Assembly: GCA_025765615.1 (NCBI GenBank)
Contig: JAIVFJ010000021.1
Coordinates: 248,001-312,000, forward strand
Source of the DNA: Zopfochytrium polystomum
Lineage: Eukaryota; Chytridiomycota; Chytridiomycetes; Chytridiales; Chytridiaceae
DNA length: 64,000 nt
Direction: 5' to 3'
Position numbers and translations under genes: made by a program. Every line of letters begins with the position of its first letter. Within the stretch, counting starts at the first letter, position 1. The notes beneath the pieces were generated by a model. That model worked only from the letters and a program-made list of their open reading frames with translations, made no database searches and had not been told where the DNA came from. Positions 1-11,363 of the stretch are shown here, piece after piece.

Positions 1-1154
1 GTCAGGTCGACCGCAACGCATTGAGACACCGTAGTGGGAGTATGTTGGTCCGCGTTTCTGGAACGAGGGACGAATGATGGCAATCGCATGGTTCCGGCGG
101 GGTACGATCAGAAGTCTAATGAGACGCTCAATGCCGTTGACGATAAAGTAGCCGCCAAACTCGTCGGGAGCTTCGTGATTGTTAACCAGCTGCTTTGGAG
201 AGTTTCCTTCCAGGTTGCATCTAATGCTCTAAATGGAAGGGTCACTTTTCGTTGCCGCAGACAGCAAACAGAAGAAAAACTTCTCTATATTACCTTGACC
301 ATAATGGGAAGGTAACCGACGGTTCGATCCTCAGTCTGAATGGGACCCCCATTACACCTCCAGGACAGTCTCGCCACCATCTTGCCCCGGTACGAAATGC
401 CTCGCTCGCGGCATTCGGACGGGTAAATGGGAGAAAAGGAACTTCCAGAGCGATCCAGCATTGGTTTCGCTACGGAAACATTTGATATCCACACTGAAAA
501 AAAGAACTAGTTATACGATGCCTACACCCGCGCGCGGAAAGGTAGAAACCTACTCTCTAGTTTGTTTCTCGCTCCGACGGCTCCTGCCAAAGTAGCCGGA
601 TCACCATCGAATACGACGCGACGCGCAATATCCTTCACGGCCAGGTCTAACAGACCGGACCCAGTGGTTGAGGAATACGCAAAAATAGAGTTGAAAGACT
701 CGACGTGGGGTGCCGCGATTTTCTCAAGCCGGGGTGTGTGGGGCTTCAAATTCGAGGGATTGCGCGACTCGTCACGGTACTCAAGGGGGCGGAAAGTGCT
801 TCGATTCTTGACTGTTTTTTTGGAAGAAGGGGCGTTCTTTGCTGCCTTTTTCGATTTTGCCGCGTCTCGCGGAGTCGACCCAGACCCAGACCCAGACCCA
901 GATGGCGCTGGGTCGACGTCCATGGCGGAGAGCGCGTCGGCATCTTGAGGTTCCGCAGCAGGAGGCTTCTGTTTGATCTTCTTCTTCGCGGTGCTGCTTA
1001 TGCTGGAGTCGGTCGCGGGAGGCCGATCGGTCGATGATGCACCATGATTGACTGACGAGGATGAAGGCGTCTGTGGTTCTTTGCGCTGTGCTTTCGGCGG
1101 CTTCCTGGGGGAGTCCGCCGAAGGCGCCGGGGCTTGGCTTGATGGCGGGGACAT
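1..1154 (-). CDS. RPA2: RNA polymerase I second-largest subunit, N-terminal part (cut by window start)
   Basis: Catalytic core subunit of RNA polymerase I, which makes the rRNA precursor in the nucleolus. Three exons: 1154-554, 493-294 and 228-1, with introns of 60 and 65 bp; 343 residues are visible and the rest lies beyond position 1. The first 110 or so residues are a Ser/Pro/Lys-rich extension ending in a Ser-Gly repeat. The family core then starts: FRPLEYRDE, APHVESFNSIF, GLLDLAVKDI, then YPSECRERGISYRGKM in exon 2 and GGYFIVNGIERLIRLLIVPR in exon 3, all typical of the protrusion/lobe of Rpa135. The start is the ATG at 1154; the long disordered leader is unusual, but no better in-frame start precedes it. 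A GA/CT microsatellite lies about 330-590 bp upstream. The family call is firm; the exact N-terminus is less so. Confidence 0.9.
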
Positions 1155-1479
1155 GCTGCTGCAAAGGTGTGCAGTCTGTGCGGCGGCGGGTGTCGAAGCG
1201 GGATTGCGCCTCGCTTTTTGCGGGACGGTGGAGGGAGAATTAAGGGCAAGAAGTGGGCGCGCGCCCTCAAGCAGGCAGGCAGGCAGGCAAAAAGCGCCCT
1301 CGCGGTCGGGCAGCGACTTGGATTCGTGCGAAGAAGGGTTGGCGGGGTTGCCGTTTGTTGGGAAAGAAACAGCAAGAACGAAAGAAAGAAAGAGAAAGGC
1401 TGGGAGAGCAAGAAAGAAAGAAAAGAAGGAGCGGGCGTGACAAGTCAGTCAAGTCAAGTCCGGCATTAAATGCCTGCCA

Positions 1480-1517
1480 GAGAGCGAGCGAGAGAGAGAG
1501 AGAGACAGAGAGAGAGC

Positions 1518-1597
<80 letters not shown>

Positions 1598-1680
1598 AAC
1601 CAACCATTGGGTGGCGGCCGCAGCATCTTTCCAAAAACGATCAGGAGATAGAAAACAAGACAGAGAGAGAGAGGCAGAGG

Positions 1681-1738
<58 letters not shown>

Positions 1739-1740
1739 GA
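1480..1740. repeat. GA/CT microsatellite upstream of RPA2
   Basis: Two long runs of GA dinucleotides (about 1489-1596 and 1664-1739) are separated by a short unique stretch. On the RPA2 strand they read as CT tracts in the promoter or 5' UTR region. CAGG repeats (about 1270-1290) and CATC repeats (about 1811-1836) flank them. The long open frames across this block are artefacts of the dinucleotide repeat. Confidence 0.9.
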
Positions 1741-2002
1741 AACCGAATTCAATTCAAGCAACCACCCGCCACCGCTGGCGTCGGCCGTTGTCAACGAACT
1801 CTCTCGCAACGCATCCATCCATCCATCCATCCATCCACCTCGTCCATCCATCTTTCATCCTCCCCCCCCTCGATCGCAACATCGCAACATCGGCATCGGC
1901 ATCGTCGGTCGCCGTCGTCGCAAACCGACAGACAGACAGACAGAAAGCAGCGCGCGCAGTTAGCAGCCACACGGAAGAAGAAGAAGAAGAAGAAGAAGAA
2001 AC

Positions 2003-2022
2003 ATGGGCGGTAAGCGAGTTGC

Positions 2023-2055
<33 letters not shown>

Positions 2056-3828
2056 CTGCACAGCAAGGCAGTGATGCTGGCGCACATGGACCAAGAGTGG
2101 GGCACACTCTTGGTCCACTCTGCCAAATGAGATAACGACATGACTGACCGTCCAATCCCATTCCTTCTTGCAGATCCTTTCATTTCCGTTACCCCCGCTT
2201 ACGGGGCTTACGCCGGGGAGGAGCATCACGGCCACCTTTTACATACCGACGTCGGGAGTCCGTACGTAGTTTGAAAAGCTTTGTTGGTTTACGTTTTCCC
2301 TTCGATCAGCGGGCTGACTGCTACACCCCCCTCGGCGCAGTCTTTGGCATGCACGTCAAGTTTGATCTCGTGGATGGTGACCAAAATGTCATCTCCTCCA
2401 TGTGCGGAGATGCTAGCGCATCCCAAGTCGCCTGCCCGGCGGCAGTCGGAACGGGCCGTTGCTACACCAGCGCTTGCACATATACGTTGCCGCAATCAGC
2501 GGCCGCCATGGACGTTGCCGTCGATGCCAGCTACAACGATTGCCTGATACTTTGCGATGTCAACCGAAAGGACCTCTACTCTGACACGTTTGCGATTGGA
2601 GGCGTGAGTAGTAGTGGGCTGTCTCCATTAATGCACGTTTACTTTCGCGCCCCATCAATTGCCAGTGGCTGATTTTTTTTTTTCTATTTTTTTTTTATGT
2701 GTGTGTGTGGTGTGTGTTTTGTGTGGCGATTCTTTTTTCCGCAGACCGCCGGAACATCCGCCAAAACGACGGCCACAGCCAAGACGACAGCGTCTTCCTC
2801 TGCAAAATCCACCTCTTCCGCGAAAACGACAAGCAGCTCATCTGCCCCCAAGACTACTTCAACTCCTTCCACCACGGCCAATGCCGACTCCTCCGGACCA
2901 ACTCTGGCAATCTCTCCTACAGGAACCGCTGGCACCGATGCAGCAACCTCCTCCTCCTCCTCTTCGGGGCTCAGCACTGGCGCGTCCGCCGCGCTGGCCA
3001 TTGGAGTCATTCTAGCGATCGCAATCCTTGCGGGGGGTGGGTTCTTGTACTACCGAAAGCAGTCTGAGGAGCGGCGACGACGACGGGAAGCGGCGGAAAA
3101 AATGTATGCTGAGGAGTTTTCTGCCGGAAGCGGAGCCGCAGCGTCGAAGTCGCTGCCTCCCCCGCCAACACCGAAAGTCTACCCCCCTCCTTCAGCGGTC
3201 ACCACAGCCAGTGCGCTGACAGCCGAGAGTGCTGCCTCCTCCACTGTTGGAGCCACTAGCGCGTTCTCTACGATTGGCGCCACGTCGGCCCCAGCCACAG
3301 GTCTCGCAGCCCAAGGCTACACAACGGCGACGCTCTCCGCCGCAGCAGCTCCTGCAGCCGCCTACGACTACTCGGCCTCCACAGCAAGTGCCGACTATGG
3401 CAATTCGCGGCAAATGTACGCTGCTGCATACGGCTACGGCGCCGACCCCTCAGCTTACGGATATCAAGGTGAGGTTGCACCCTTTCTTTGGTAATCAAAG
3501 ACGTTATTGATTTTTGTTTGGCTACTTCACAGCGTATCCTGCAGCGTATCCGGCAGCGTCCGACGCTAGCGCCGCCGCCGCCGCCGCAGCAGCAGTGCAG
3601 TACCCTGGCTACTATGATGCCATGGGCAACTACCATTACTACAATCAAGCAGACGATCCTAACTACCAGGCGCAGATGGCAGCAGCGCACGCAGCTGCGG
3701 TTCAGGCGCAGTACGCCGCCACAGCTGGCGCAACCGCCTCTCCCACCGCAGCGGGGGGGTCCCCGCACCCCACCTCCCCACCACCTGCGGCGACTTCACC
3801 CCCGCCCCCTCCAGTGCCCAAAGACTGA
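2003..3828 (+). CDS. Ser/Thr-rich single-pass membrane protein
   Basis: Unrecognised surface-type protein of about 470 residues, modelled as five exons: 2003-2009, 2174-2265, 2310-2603, 2745-3468 and 3533-3828, which join in frame. The first 130 residues hold a Cys-containing globular part (motifs ADCYTPLGAVFG, VKFDLVDGDQNVISS, CYTSACTYTLP). A Ser/Thr/Lys stalk follows, then a membrane segment (LAIGVILAIAILAGGGFLYY, near residue 215), a basic KQSEERRRRRE stop-transfer and a Pro/Ala/Tyr-rich tail with YGYGADPSAYGYQ. The layout suggests an extracellular domain on an O-glycosylated stalk with a cytosolic tail, as in fungal wall sensors. The model has no signal peptide; the first exon codes for only two full residues and is the weakest part. 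A GAA run sits just before the ATG. Function is inferred from architecture only. Confidence 0.65.
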
Positions 3829-5765
3829 CGGATGCGTTGCTGTCGACGGATTTGATCGAATCGTCATTTTTTCCTTCCTCCTCTTCTCTTCTCATTTCTA
3901 TAAGTGAGCGGCCTTCTCCCACTGCCCACTCTGCCGCTGCCGCTGCCACTACTGCGTCGGTGTACTGCGTCGGTGTTGGTGGAAGATAGTGAGGGGCAAT
4001 TCTGTTTTTAGACTTTTCTTTCTCGGCGTCCTCTCGGTCCTTCGTCGTTTCTATTCGTTCACCGTGTGTGGTCCTTCTCTCTTGCGATTGTGTCTGCCTG
4101 TCTGTCTGTCTGCCTGTCTCCTCTTTGTCTCTCGTTATGCCTTGTCCATTTAATACAAAATTGGTGTTGGTCCCCTCCCTCATCTTGGGTGAGCGTCTTC
4201 GCGCAATTTGCACGCCATTGGATGGCGAGAGGAGAGGGAAGGGGGAGAGAGGAAGAGAGAGAGAGAGAGAGAGAGAGAGGGACAGAGGGGGGGGTGCGCG
4301 CGACCCACTAACATTAATATGTGGAAGGATCGCGAACGGACAGCTGCCTGCCCTCCGTCGGTCGCCATCGGCCCGCCGAGTAAAATAAATAAATAAGTGC
4401 AACTGGAAACAGCAGGTCGACGACCACAACGACATCCCCGCCCACCACCAGCACCACCATCGGCCACACAGCGGCCGCACGCGAGCCCGCACCTCCCCCC
4501 CCTCCCCCCCCACATCTGGCAGTGGGCGGATCGGGTCACGCCGGCACGCCAATCCGTCTTTCAAAAAGCAACTCGAGCTCCTCATCGCTTGGCCAGGCCA
4601 AAAGGCACAACCACACTGACAGCAGCAGCCAATCTCCCCAGTCTCGTCTCAAACTCCCCCACCCCGCTACTCCAACCCCAACCTGCACTATTATCAACCA
4701 AGCCCGAACCCCCCTCCGCGCGAATTTTCAAGGCCACAGCATCCTCCCTCTAAATATTGTTGCCGTTCTCGCTTTGCACAAGGAGGAGATGGGGGAAGCC
4801 CTCCATTTGCCGCCAAAAGTTTCCGATATGCGCGCTCTCTCGCTCCTTCGGAGACCGTCCGACAGTCCAACTCTTCCCCCCCCCCCATGCTCTTGGCCCG
4901 CTATCATTGGTCGAAGGGGGGATGAGAGAGCGGAAGGGAGGGGAATGAGCGAGAGAGAGGAGGGGGCTTCGGCGGAGTTTCTCTTGTTTCCTTGTTTTCT
5001 TTTATTCCTTTTTTTTTATTTTGCCGTTTTTTCCCTCGTCGCGCGAGTGGGTAGAGGCAGGGATCAAGGAGGGTGGGCTTGTATTGGCAGAAGGGTGGGA
5101 GGAGGGGCGAAGACATTCCGGAGAAACCCGCTCTCGCGCGCGCGCGCGGGAAAACTTGTTACCTGCAACCTGCCCCCGCCCCACCCACCCGGCAGCCGTC
5201 CGCCTCGACACCCAACCTGAGAGCCCTCACTCACCCCCCCCCCACCCCCACCCCCCCCCTCCTTTCAACTTACGGAGCCCGGCTAGCTCGTTCGGCTTTT
5301 TGGCGGTCTTCATCAAGGCCCTCGAATTTCTCGACTCCGGCTGGCGCCCACCAGGATTTCGCCGACCCGATCCCCCCCTGATTCTTCTGCAGATTCTCTC
5401 GCTCCGTTCGTGGGCCAACCACCCTCCCCCCCCCCGGCAGCTTACTTCAGCAAGCCCGAAGCCTGGCAAGCCGCGGTGCAGGCATCTTTTACTTTTTGAA
5501 CGTCCCAGTTTTTCTATTTGCGGAACAAAGTCGCAGAACAAACGCGTCCGAACGAGCCACCCTTTCTCCGCCCGAGTGTCTTCCTGTTCGGTTACCCCGT
5601 CTGGTCTTCCCTCCTTTCCTGCTTCCGCCACTCACATCCCCCACCCCACCCCACCCCCGGCCCCTCCACATCCTAGTCGATCGGCAGATCTGAGTCTCCG
5701 CATTCAGCGGAACGCGCGCGCGTCCCGACCACCTTCGCCCCCAACGCCCGCCATCCCAGCGAAGA
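3829..5765. other. Intergenic, low-complexity, no gene seen
   Basis: The stretch holds CTG/CTGC-rich and pyrimidine-rich DNA, a GA run at about 4254-4280, several C-homopolymers (around 4490-4510, 5235-5265, 5425-5435) and a CG-alternating run at about 5134-5147. Several open frames of 60-310 codons exist, but their translations are Pro/Arg/Ser low complexity without splice logic or family motifs. It probably contains the 3' UTR of the membrane protein and the promoter of the zinc-finger gene. Confidence 0.6.
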
Positions 5766-8700
5766 ATGAGCTACTACAGCGATCCTTCGTTCGCGCCGAC
5801 CTGGGATCCGGCCGATCTGGCAGAATGCCTCGCGCTCCCGGACACGACCGATGCCGCCGCCGCCGACGCCGCCGCGTACCTACACCAGCTCGCATTCGCT
5901 GGCGCCGTGCCGTTCAACGACGCGTCGGAGCCAAGGCTCGGGGAAGCACATGAAGTGCAAGACGTGGAGCTAGTGTGCACCTGTCCGATTCGGCCTTTTG
6001 AGGCGGTGGCCGATCCGGCGGACGTCGCGGCGGCGCTGGATTCCTCCTTTGCAATCGGCTGGGCCACGGAACAGCAGCAGCAGCAGCAGCAGAACCACCA
6101 CCACCACCTGGAGGACCTTCCCTTTCTCTCTTCCCACAGTTTCAACACTACCGGCAATGGAATGACCGTGCCCGTATTTGACCAACATAGTCTTCCGCAC
6201 CACCCCTCGATCCAACACTTGCAATCCCATCTGCAATCCACTCATCCACAGTATCCCCACTTCCCCCACCCTAATCACTACCCAGCCCACCTCAACGTCT
6301 ACCCTCACGGCGTCGATGCCGCCTACAACGAGGAACTGCTGGAGTGGTTCGTCATCTCGGGGTTGCAAGGCGACGGCGGCCGGGACGGGTCGAGCGGGTA
6401 TTCCCTGCGAACGGCGGCGGCCGCGGCGGCAACAGCGCCGACAACGTCGTTCCTCGACTCGCAAGGCGGTCGCTGGGTGTACGAGGACGGCGCGACGACG
6501 GCGGCCTGTTTTGCGCTGGACGACCGCGGAGAGGTGCCGCCGACCATCGCGGTACCGACGCGGCGCAAGCCTTCCGGACGCGTCAGGCGAAAGCGACGGG
6601 CGAGGGGCGGCGACGACGACGACGGCGACGGCGCGAAGGGCAGGAGCGACCACAGAGACTACGTAACCTTGACGGCGCCGCCCGCGTGGGACCTGTTTCG
6701 TGGGCCAGACACCGCCAGCGCGCACGTCGAGTCCGTCGGGTCCCGACGCGCATCACCGCGCCTTCGGCACCAGTGGCACGCGCAGCACCACCACCACCCT
6801 CCGTTCGACAACGCGACCGCCGCCTCTCAAGTCTATCGACCCGCGGACCTGGCCGTGGAGCTATCCATGCCGACCGAGTCTGTCGACGAGCTGCTTCTGC
6901 AGCAACTTTTAGCACCGCTGCCGGTGGAGCAGTCGGCGCCGTGGCTCGCAGAGGACGATGGAGCTGTCCTGCGAACGAGGGAGGGATCGGACGACTACAA
7001 TTACCACAGCCATCACAACGACAACGCCAACACCACGGCCGGCCGTCGCCTTCACCCTCGTCCTCACCGGCACTACCAAGATCGCCAATACAGTCACCAC
7101 CACCACCACCACCAGCAACAGCAGCAGCAGCAGCACCACAATTCCTTCACGCCGCCGCTGACCCCCGAGGCGGCCGTGGACCTGGGGCTCATTCCCGGCC
7201 TGCATGAGCCCCGCGGTCCTTGCACAGCGAGCCCCATCGTGCCCACATTCACCGAACCGGTGCCTTGGCCGCCCACGGCCGCAGGCCTCCTGGAGGCCCG
7301 GGACGTCCGCTCTCGCCGCCGCCGTGACCGCCCGCCATATCCGGCAGAGGCAACGCTCCCGTCCCCGCCGCCGCCGCCGCCGCCGCCGCCGCAGGACCCT
7401 CGAAGCACGCGGTCCGCGTTCGCCGCTGCAGTGGATCGGTGGCACGCCGCAGCCGCCGACGACCTCCGACCCAACCATCCGGCCCCGACGCGCCCGCTCG
7501 CGGCAACGGCAGCCGCAGCTGTCGGCGGCGGCGAGTGGCTCGCCATGAGCCCGCCCCCGCTGCAGTCGCTGCCGCCGTCACCGGCTTTTCCGGCCGCGCC
7601 CGCACGTCGAAAGTGCGGAAGGCTCTCGGGAGACGGCGGCGGTGGCGGCGCTCGGCGAGCCGCGCAACGTCGCTTGGCGCGGGCGGTGCGCGGGCGCTTT
7701 GGTACCGGCGGAGGCGGCGGCCCGTTGGTTGCCGGGTTCTGTGAGGCGGCCACGGAGACGGCCGCGGAGGCAGGCGGTGGCGGCGGCGCCGCCGTCGAGG
7801 AACCGCGGCTGCGTACAGAGGCGTTCCGTGGCGCGGGCGTTGGCTCGACGCCGGCGGCGGGGTCGACCGTCGAGGGGACCAGAAATGTTGCGGAGCTGGA
7901 GGAGATCAAGGAGCAGCTGGATCTGCTGGAGTGGCTGGTGACCGCGCAGGTGGCGGTTGCGGGACAGACGGGGAGCGCGTTGATGGTCCTCGGCGTAACG
8001 CGGGCGGCTGCAGCTGTTGCTGGGGCGGCGGCGACGGGGACAGCTGCCGGCGAAACCGCTGGACGTTGTGTGGCAGGCAACGGACAGGACATGCAAGAAC
8101 GGCAGGGAGCTATGAAGGAGGACGGAAGTGCGGTGGTGGCAGACGCGGGGGGGAGCGGCTCCTACGGGCGTAGAGGACGACAGGACGGTCGGTGGACAAC
8201 GAGCCGACGGCGATTGGGGTGATCCAAAGAAGCGTCGCCGGTGCTGGCCGCCGCCATTGCCGCTGCCGCCAAATCTCCGTCTTCCACCATCGCCCTCACT
8301 GCCACCCGCACCACCACCACCTTCTCCTCCTCCTCCTACTTCCTGCCCTTCAGGACAGTCTTCTCCTGCCGCAGCTGCACCCTCCCACCGGCCACCATCA
8401 CTACCATCACTACTACCATCACTACTACCATCACTACTACCACCACTGCCCGCACCGCCACGACCAACTCACGCACCTCCTCGCCCATACTCGCGTCATC
8501 CTCCTCGTCCACCACCACCACCACCTCCTCCTCCTCCTCTTCCACTTCCAAAGACGTTCGTGTGCCCCGTTCCCGAGTGCGGCAAGGTCTTCAAGCGGCG
8601 CTTTTCGTGGCGCAGCCACCAGCTCGTGCATAAACGTAAATTGTTTTTTTTGTTGTTTTGCTTTCGCCCTTATTTCTCTCCAACTGTCTATTCTAACTAT

Positions 8701-9148
8701 CAATGCGTCCCCCTCAAACCCCTCCCCTGCGCAGAGCCGGAAAGCCGCCACTACCACCGGTGCGACTTTTGCCGCGCGGCGTTTGCGCGGCACCACGACC
8801 TCCTACGGCACCGTCGCTCGGTGAGGAGCCTCACTAACAACTCTTGCCGTCTTGTTCCCGTTGTTTCTTGCTTTTTTTTCTTTTTTCTTTTTGCATTGCC
8901 CCGCTTCTTCTTCTCTCTTTTCTTTCTTTCTTCCTATCTCCTCTTTCTTTACAACACAATAACACTCCACATTCCTTCTGCACCAAATCCCCCCCACCCC
9001 CCAATCTTATGTTCATCCCACTTCAAACAAGGTTCACGCGGCGGGCCGGCCGCAAAAGTGCGACGGCTGCAAGCGCGAGTTTGCGACTGTCGAGGAGCTG
9101 AGCGCGCACCGCGTGCAGTGCAAGCACAGCTGGTCGTACCGCCCGTGA
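5766..9148 (+). CDS. C2H2 zinc-finger protein, probable transcription factor
   Basis: Large protein of about 955 residues whose only recognisable fold is three C2H2 fingers at the extreme C-terminus. Exons: 5766-8169, 8375-8635, 8735-8820 and 9032-9148. Finger 1 is CPVPECGKVFKRRFSWRSHQ followed by LVH (CX4C-X12-HX3H). Finger 2 is CDFCRAAFARHHDLLRH with its last His supplied by the next exon. Finger 3 is CDGCKREFATVEELSAH with a five-residue His spacing. An intron separates each pair of fingers. The N-terminal 800 residues are disordered, with poly-Gln (EQQQQQQQNHHHH), poly-His/Gln near residue 445, poly-Pro, poly-Ala and poly-Gly. Role as a sequence-specific nuclear regulator is inferred from the fingers. 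The first intron (8170-8374) is the least certain junction because both flanks are low complexity. Confidence 0.75.
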
Positions 9149-9362
9149 ATTCAATGGGTGGGGTGGATGGACAGATCCGCGGGAATTGAAGAAGGGGTGG
9201 GGGAAAGAAGGGGTTGTGTTGCCAAAAGGAAGTAACTGGGCGGGGCTGGAGGGAGGGGAAGTTAGTTGCGTTAGGCGAAGGTGGTGGGTGGTGCGGGAAG
9301 TTTTTCTGTTTTCTGTTAGGGTTGACCGCCCCATGACCATGCCTCCCCTCCTACATAATGCA

Positions 9363-9389
9363 GTGTGTGTGTGTGTGTGTGTGTGTGTC
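9363..9389. repeat. GT dinucleotide run
   Basis: About thirteen GT units lie some 215 bp past the stop codon of the zinc-finger gene, probably within or just beyond its 3' UTR. Confidence 0.85.
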
Positions 9390-9601
9390 TGACTGAGATT
9401 GATTTGATTGTTCTTTACAACGCGAAGACGCCACAAACAACACAAAGGCCCCTTCCTTCCTCAACTCGCCGTGGCGGCGGCGGCCGGCCGAAGAAATCTA
9501 TATAATAAAAAAAACAAGGATTTGCGGCTAAACTGATTTTCTAATTGCAATTAGTGGAGCAGGGGGGGGGTTAATTTTTTGTCTTTGGTGCCCAATCAAA
9601 A

Positions 9602-9694
9602 ATCGGCGGAAAAATCGGAAAAGGAAGGAGCTCAATGCGTTGTCTGTCTCGGCGGAAAAATCGGGAAAGGAAGGAGCACAATGCGTTGTCTGTC
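9602..9694. repeat. Two-copy tandem repeat of about 46 bp
   Basis: A unit starting TCGGCGGAAAAATCGG and ending CAATGCGTTGTCTGTCT occurs twice back to back with two or three mismatches. It marks the left edge of the CT-rich repetitive region. Confidence 0.8.
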
Positions 9695-10130
9695 TATCAG
9701 ATTGTCTGTCTATCTCCCTGTCTGTAGGACTGGCAGTCAGTGGGCTGTCTGTCTCTCTGTCTGCCTTTCTATCTATTCGCTCTGTCTCTCTTCCTGTCTC
9801 TCTGCCGGCGTCTCTCACTCTGTCTCTCTGTCTCTCTTCTCGGTTTCTCTCCCTGTCTCTCTCTCCCTCTCCCTCTCTATCTCTCTCTCCCTGTCTCTCT
9901 CCCTCTCTCCCTCTCTCACTCACTCTCTCTCCCTGTTTCTCTCTCTCCCTGTCTGTAGGACTGGCAGTCAATTGGCTGTCTGTCTCTCTGTCTGTATCTC
10001 TATCGCTTCGCTCTCTCTCTCTGTCTCTCTTTCTCGGTTTCTCTCCCTGTCTCTCTGTCTGTCTCTGTCTCTCACTCTGTCTCTCTCTCTCTCTCTCTCT
10101 CCCTGTTTCACTCTCTCCCTCTCCCTCTCC

Positions 10131-10173
<43 letters not shown>

Positions 10174-11363
10174 CCTCTCCCTCACTCTCTGGGACTGACA
10201 GTCAACAGGCTGTCTGTCTCTCCATCTCTTCGCTCTGTTGCTCTCTCTCTCTCACTCTCTCTCTCTCTCTCCCTCTCTCTCTCTCTTTCTCTATCCCTGT
10301 CCTTCTGTCTCTCGCTCTCTCTCTCTCTGTCACACACACACACACTCTCTCTCTCTCCTCTCTTTTGAGCAGGGGGGTTGAGGGGGGGCAGCAACCCCCC
10401 CCAGGGGGCGGGAGCCCCCTGACTCAAAAACATATTTTCCTCCGTCTCTCTGTCTCTTCATTATCTCTCTATCTGTTTCACTGTCTCTGTCTCTGCCCTC
10501 CCTGCAGTTCTTGGTTACTTTCTCGCTTGGGGGTGGGGCGACTCTGACCATGTCATTGGAGGCAGACCAACCCATCAGACAAGGCAGCTGCAAGCCACTC
10601 GACACAACCACAGGAAGGTGTCAGGATAGACAAGTGAGGAGTCTCTTTCTCTCTCTCTATCTCTCTTGATCGATTGAGCAGGGGTGGAGGGGGGTGGGGA
10701 GCCCCCTGACGGAAAAAAACAACCCAGATTCTCTCTCCCTCCCTCCCTCCCTCCCAACCTCTCTCTCTCACTCTCTCTCTTTTGCATTTCAATCATGCTC
10801 TAAAAACTAAAAATGGAATGAAGTCAACGGGCTGTCTGTCTAAAAGAGTGGCAGTCAACGGGTTGTCTGTCTATCTATCTCCCTATCTCTGGGAGTGGCA
10901 GTCAATGGGCAGTGTGTCTTGATATCTATCTCTCTGTCTCTTTGCAGTCTGTGCCTTGACAGGCGCTGTAGGGTACCTCTTCAAAACACTCCCTCTGTCT
11001 GTCTCCTTCTGAAGCAAGCTGCTCTACTCAAGGGACCAAAGTGTGCATCAGTGTCTCCAACTTTGTGTGAATGTTGCTTTTCCCCTTCTTTGAAGATTTG
11101 CAACCAACCCAAAGGGAGAAGCAAGGGGTGGAGGGGAGGCTGCAGCCACCCCTCCTTGGGGTCACTGGGAGGAGGAGCCAACTGAAATGGTATATCGGTT
11201 AATGATTTTGCAAAGTCAACGGGCTGTTGTCTATCTATCAATCAATGACTGCCTCTTTGTTTGAACTAAAGTCAACGGGCTGTTTGTGTTTCTCCCTCTG
11301 GGTTCTGTGAGCACTTTGGAGCCAGTGCCCAGCTGACTGTTGCATTCAACAGGCTGTCAGTCT
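9690..11363. repeat. CT-rich region with dispersed 22-bp motif
   Basis: About 1.7 kb dominated by CTGT/CTCT tracts. A motif close to GGCAGTCAACGGGCTGTCTG recurs at about 9732, 9963, 10197, 10821, 10850, 10897, 11212, 11268 and 11341, with one to five changes and irregular spacing. Long frames of Ser-Leu repeats across this region are artefacts of CT repeats. No gene is supported. Confidence 0.75.
10367..11172. repeat. Three related G-rich blocks
   Basis: Blocks near 10367-10430, 10673-10721 and 11121-11172 share the pattern gAGCAgGGGtGGAGGGG, followed by a C-rich arm and CCCCTGAC or a variant. The first two are near-palindromic, G-run against C-run, and could fold into hairpins. They look like copies of one short dispersed element inside the CT-rich region. 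Confidence 0.55.

Noticed and set aside
1253..1851. Open frames of Arg-Glu and Ser-Leu repeats on both strands
   Set aside because: Produced by the GA/CT microsatellite upstream of RPA2.
5021..5953. A 310-codon plus-strand frame before the zinc-finger gene
   Set aside because: Pro/Arg-rich low complexity that overlaps the start of the better-supported zinc-finger frame; no motif.
6344..8092. Long frames on other phases and the opposite strand across the zinc-finger gene
   Set aside because: Shadows of a very GC-rich, repetitive coding region; only the chosen frame leads into the C2H2 fingers.
9579..10547. Long plus-strand frames of Ser-Leu repeats
   Set aside because: They are the translation of CT dinucleotide repeats in several frames; there is no composition, splice or family signal of a protein.
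9720..11363. CRISPR-like interpretation of the dispersed 22-bp motif
   Set aside because: Spacing is irregular, repeats diverge, and the genome is eukaryotic; no array structure or associated genes.
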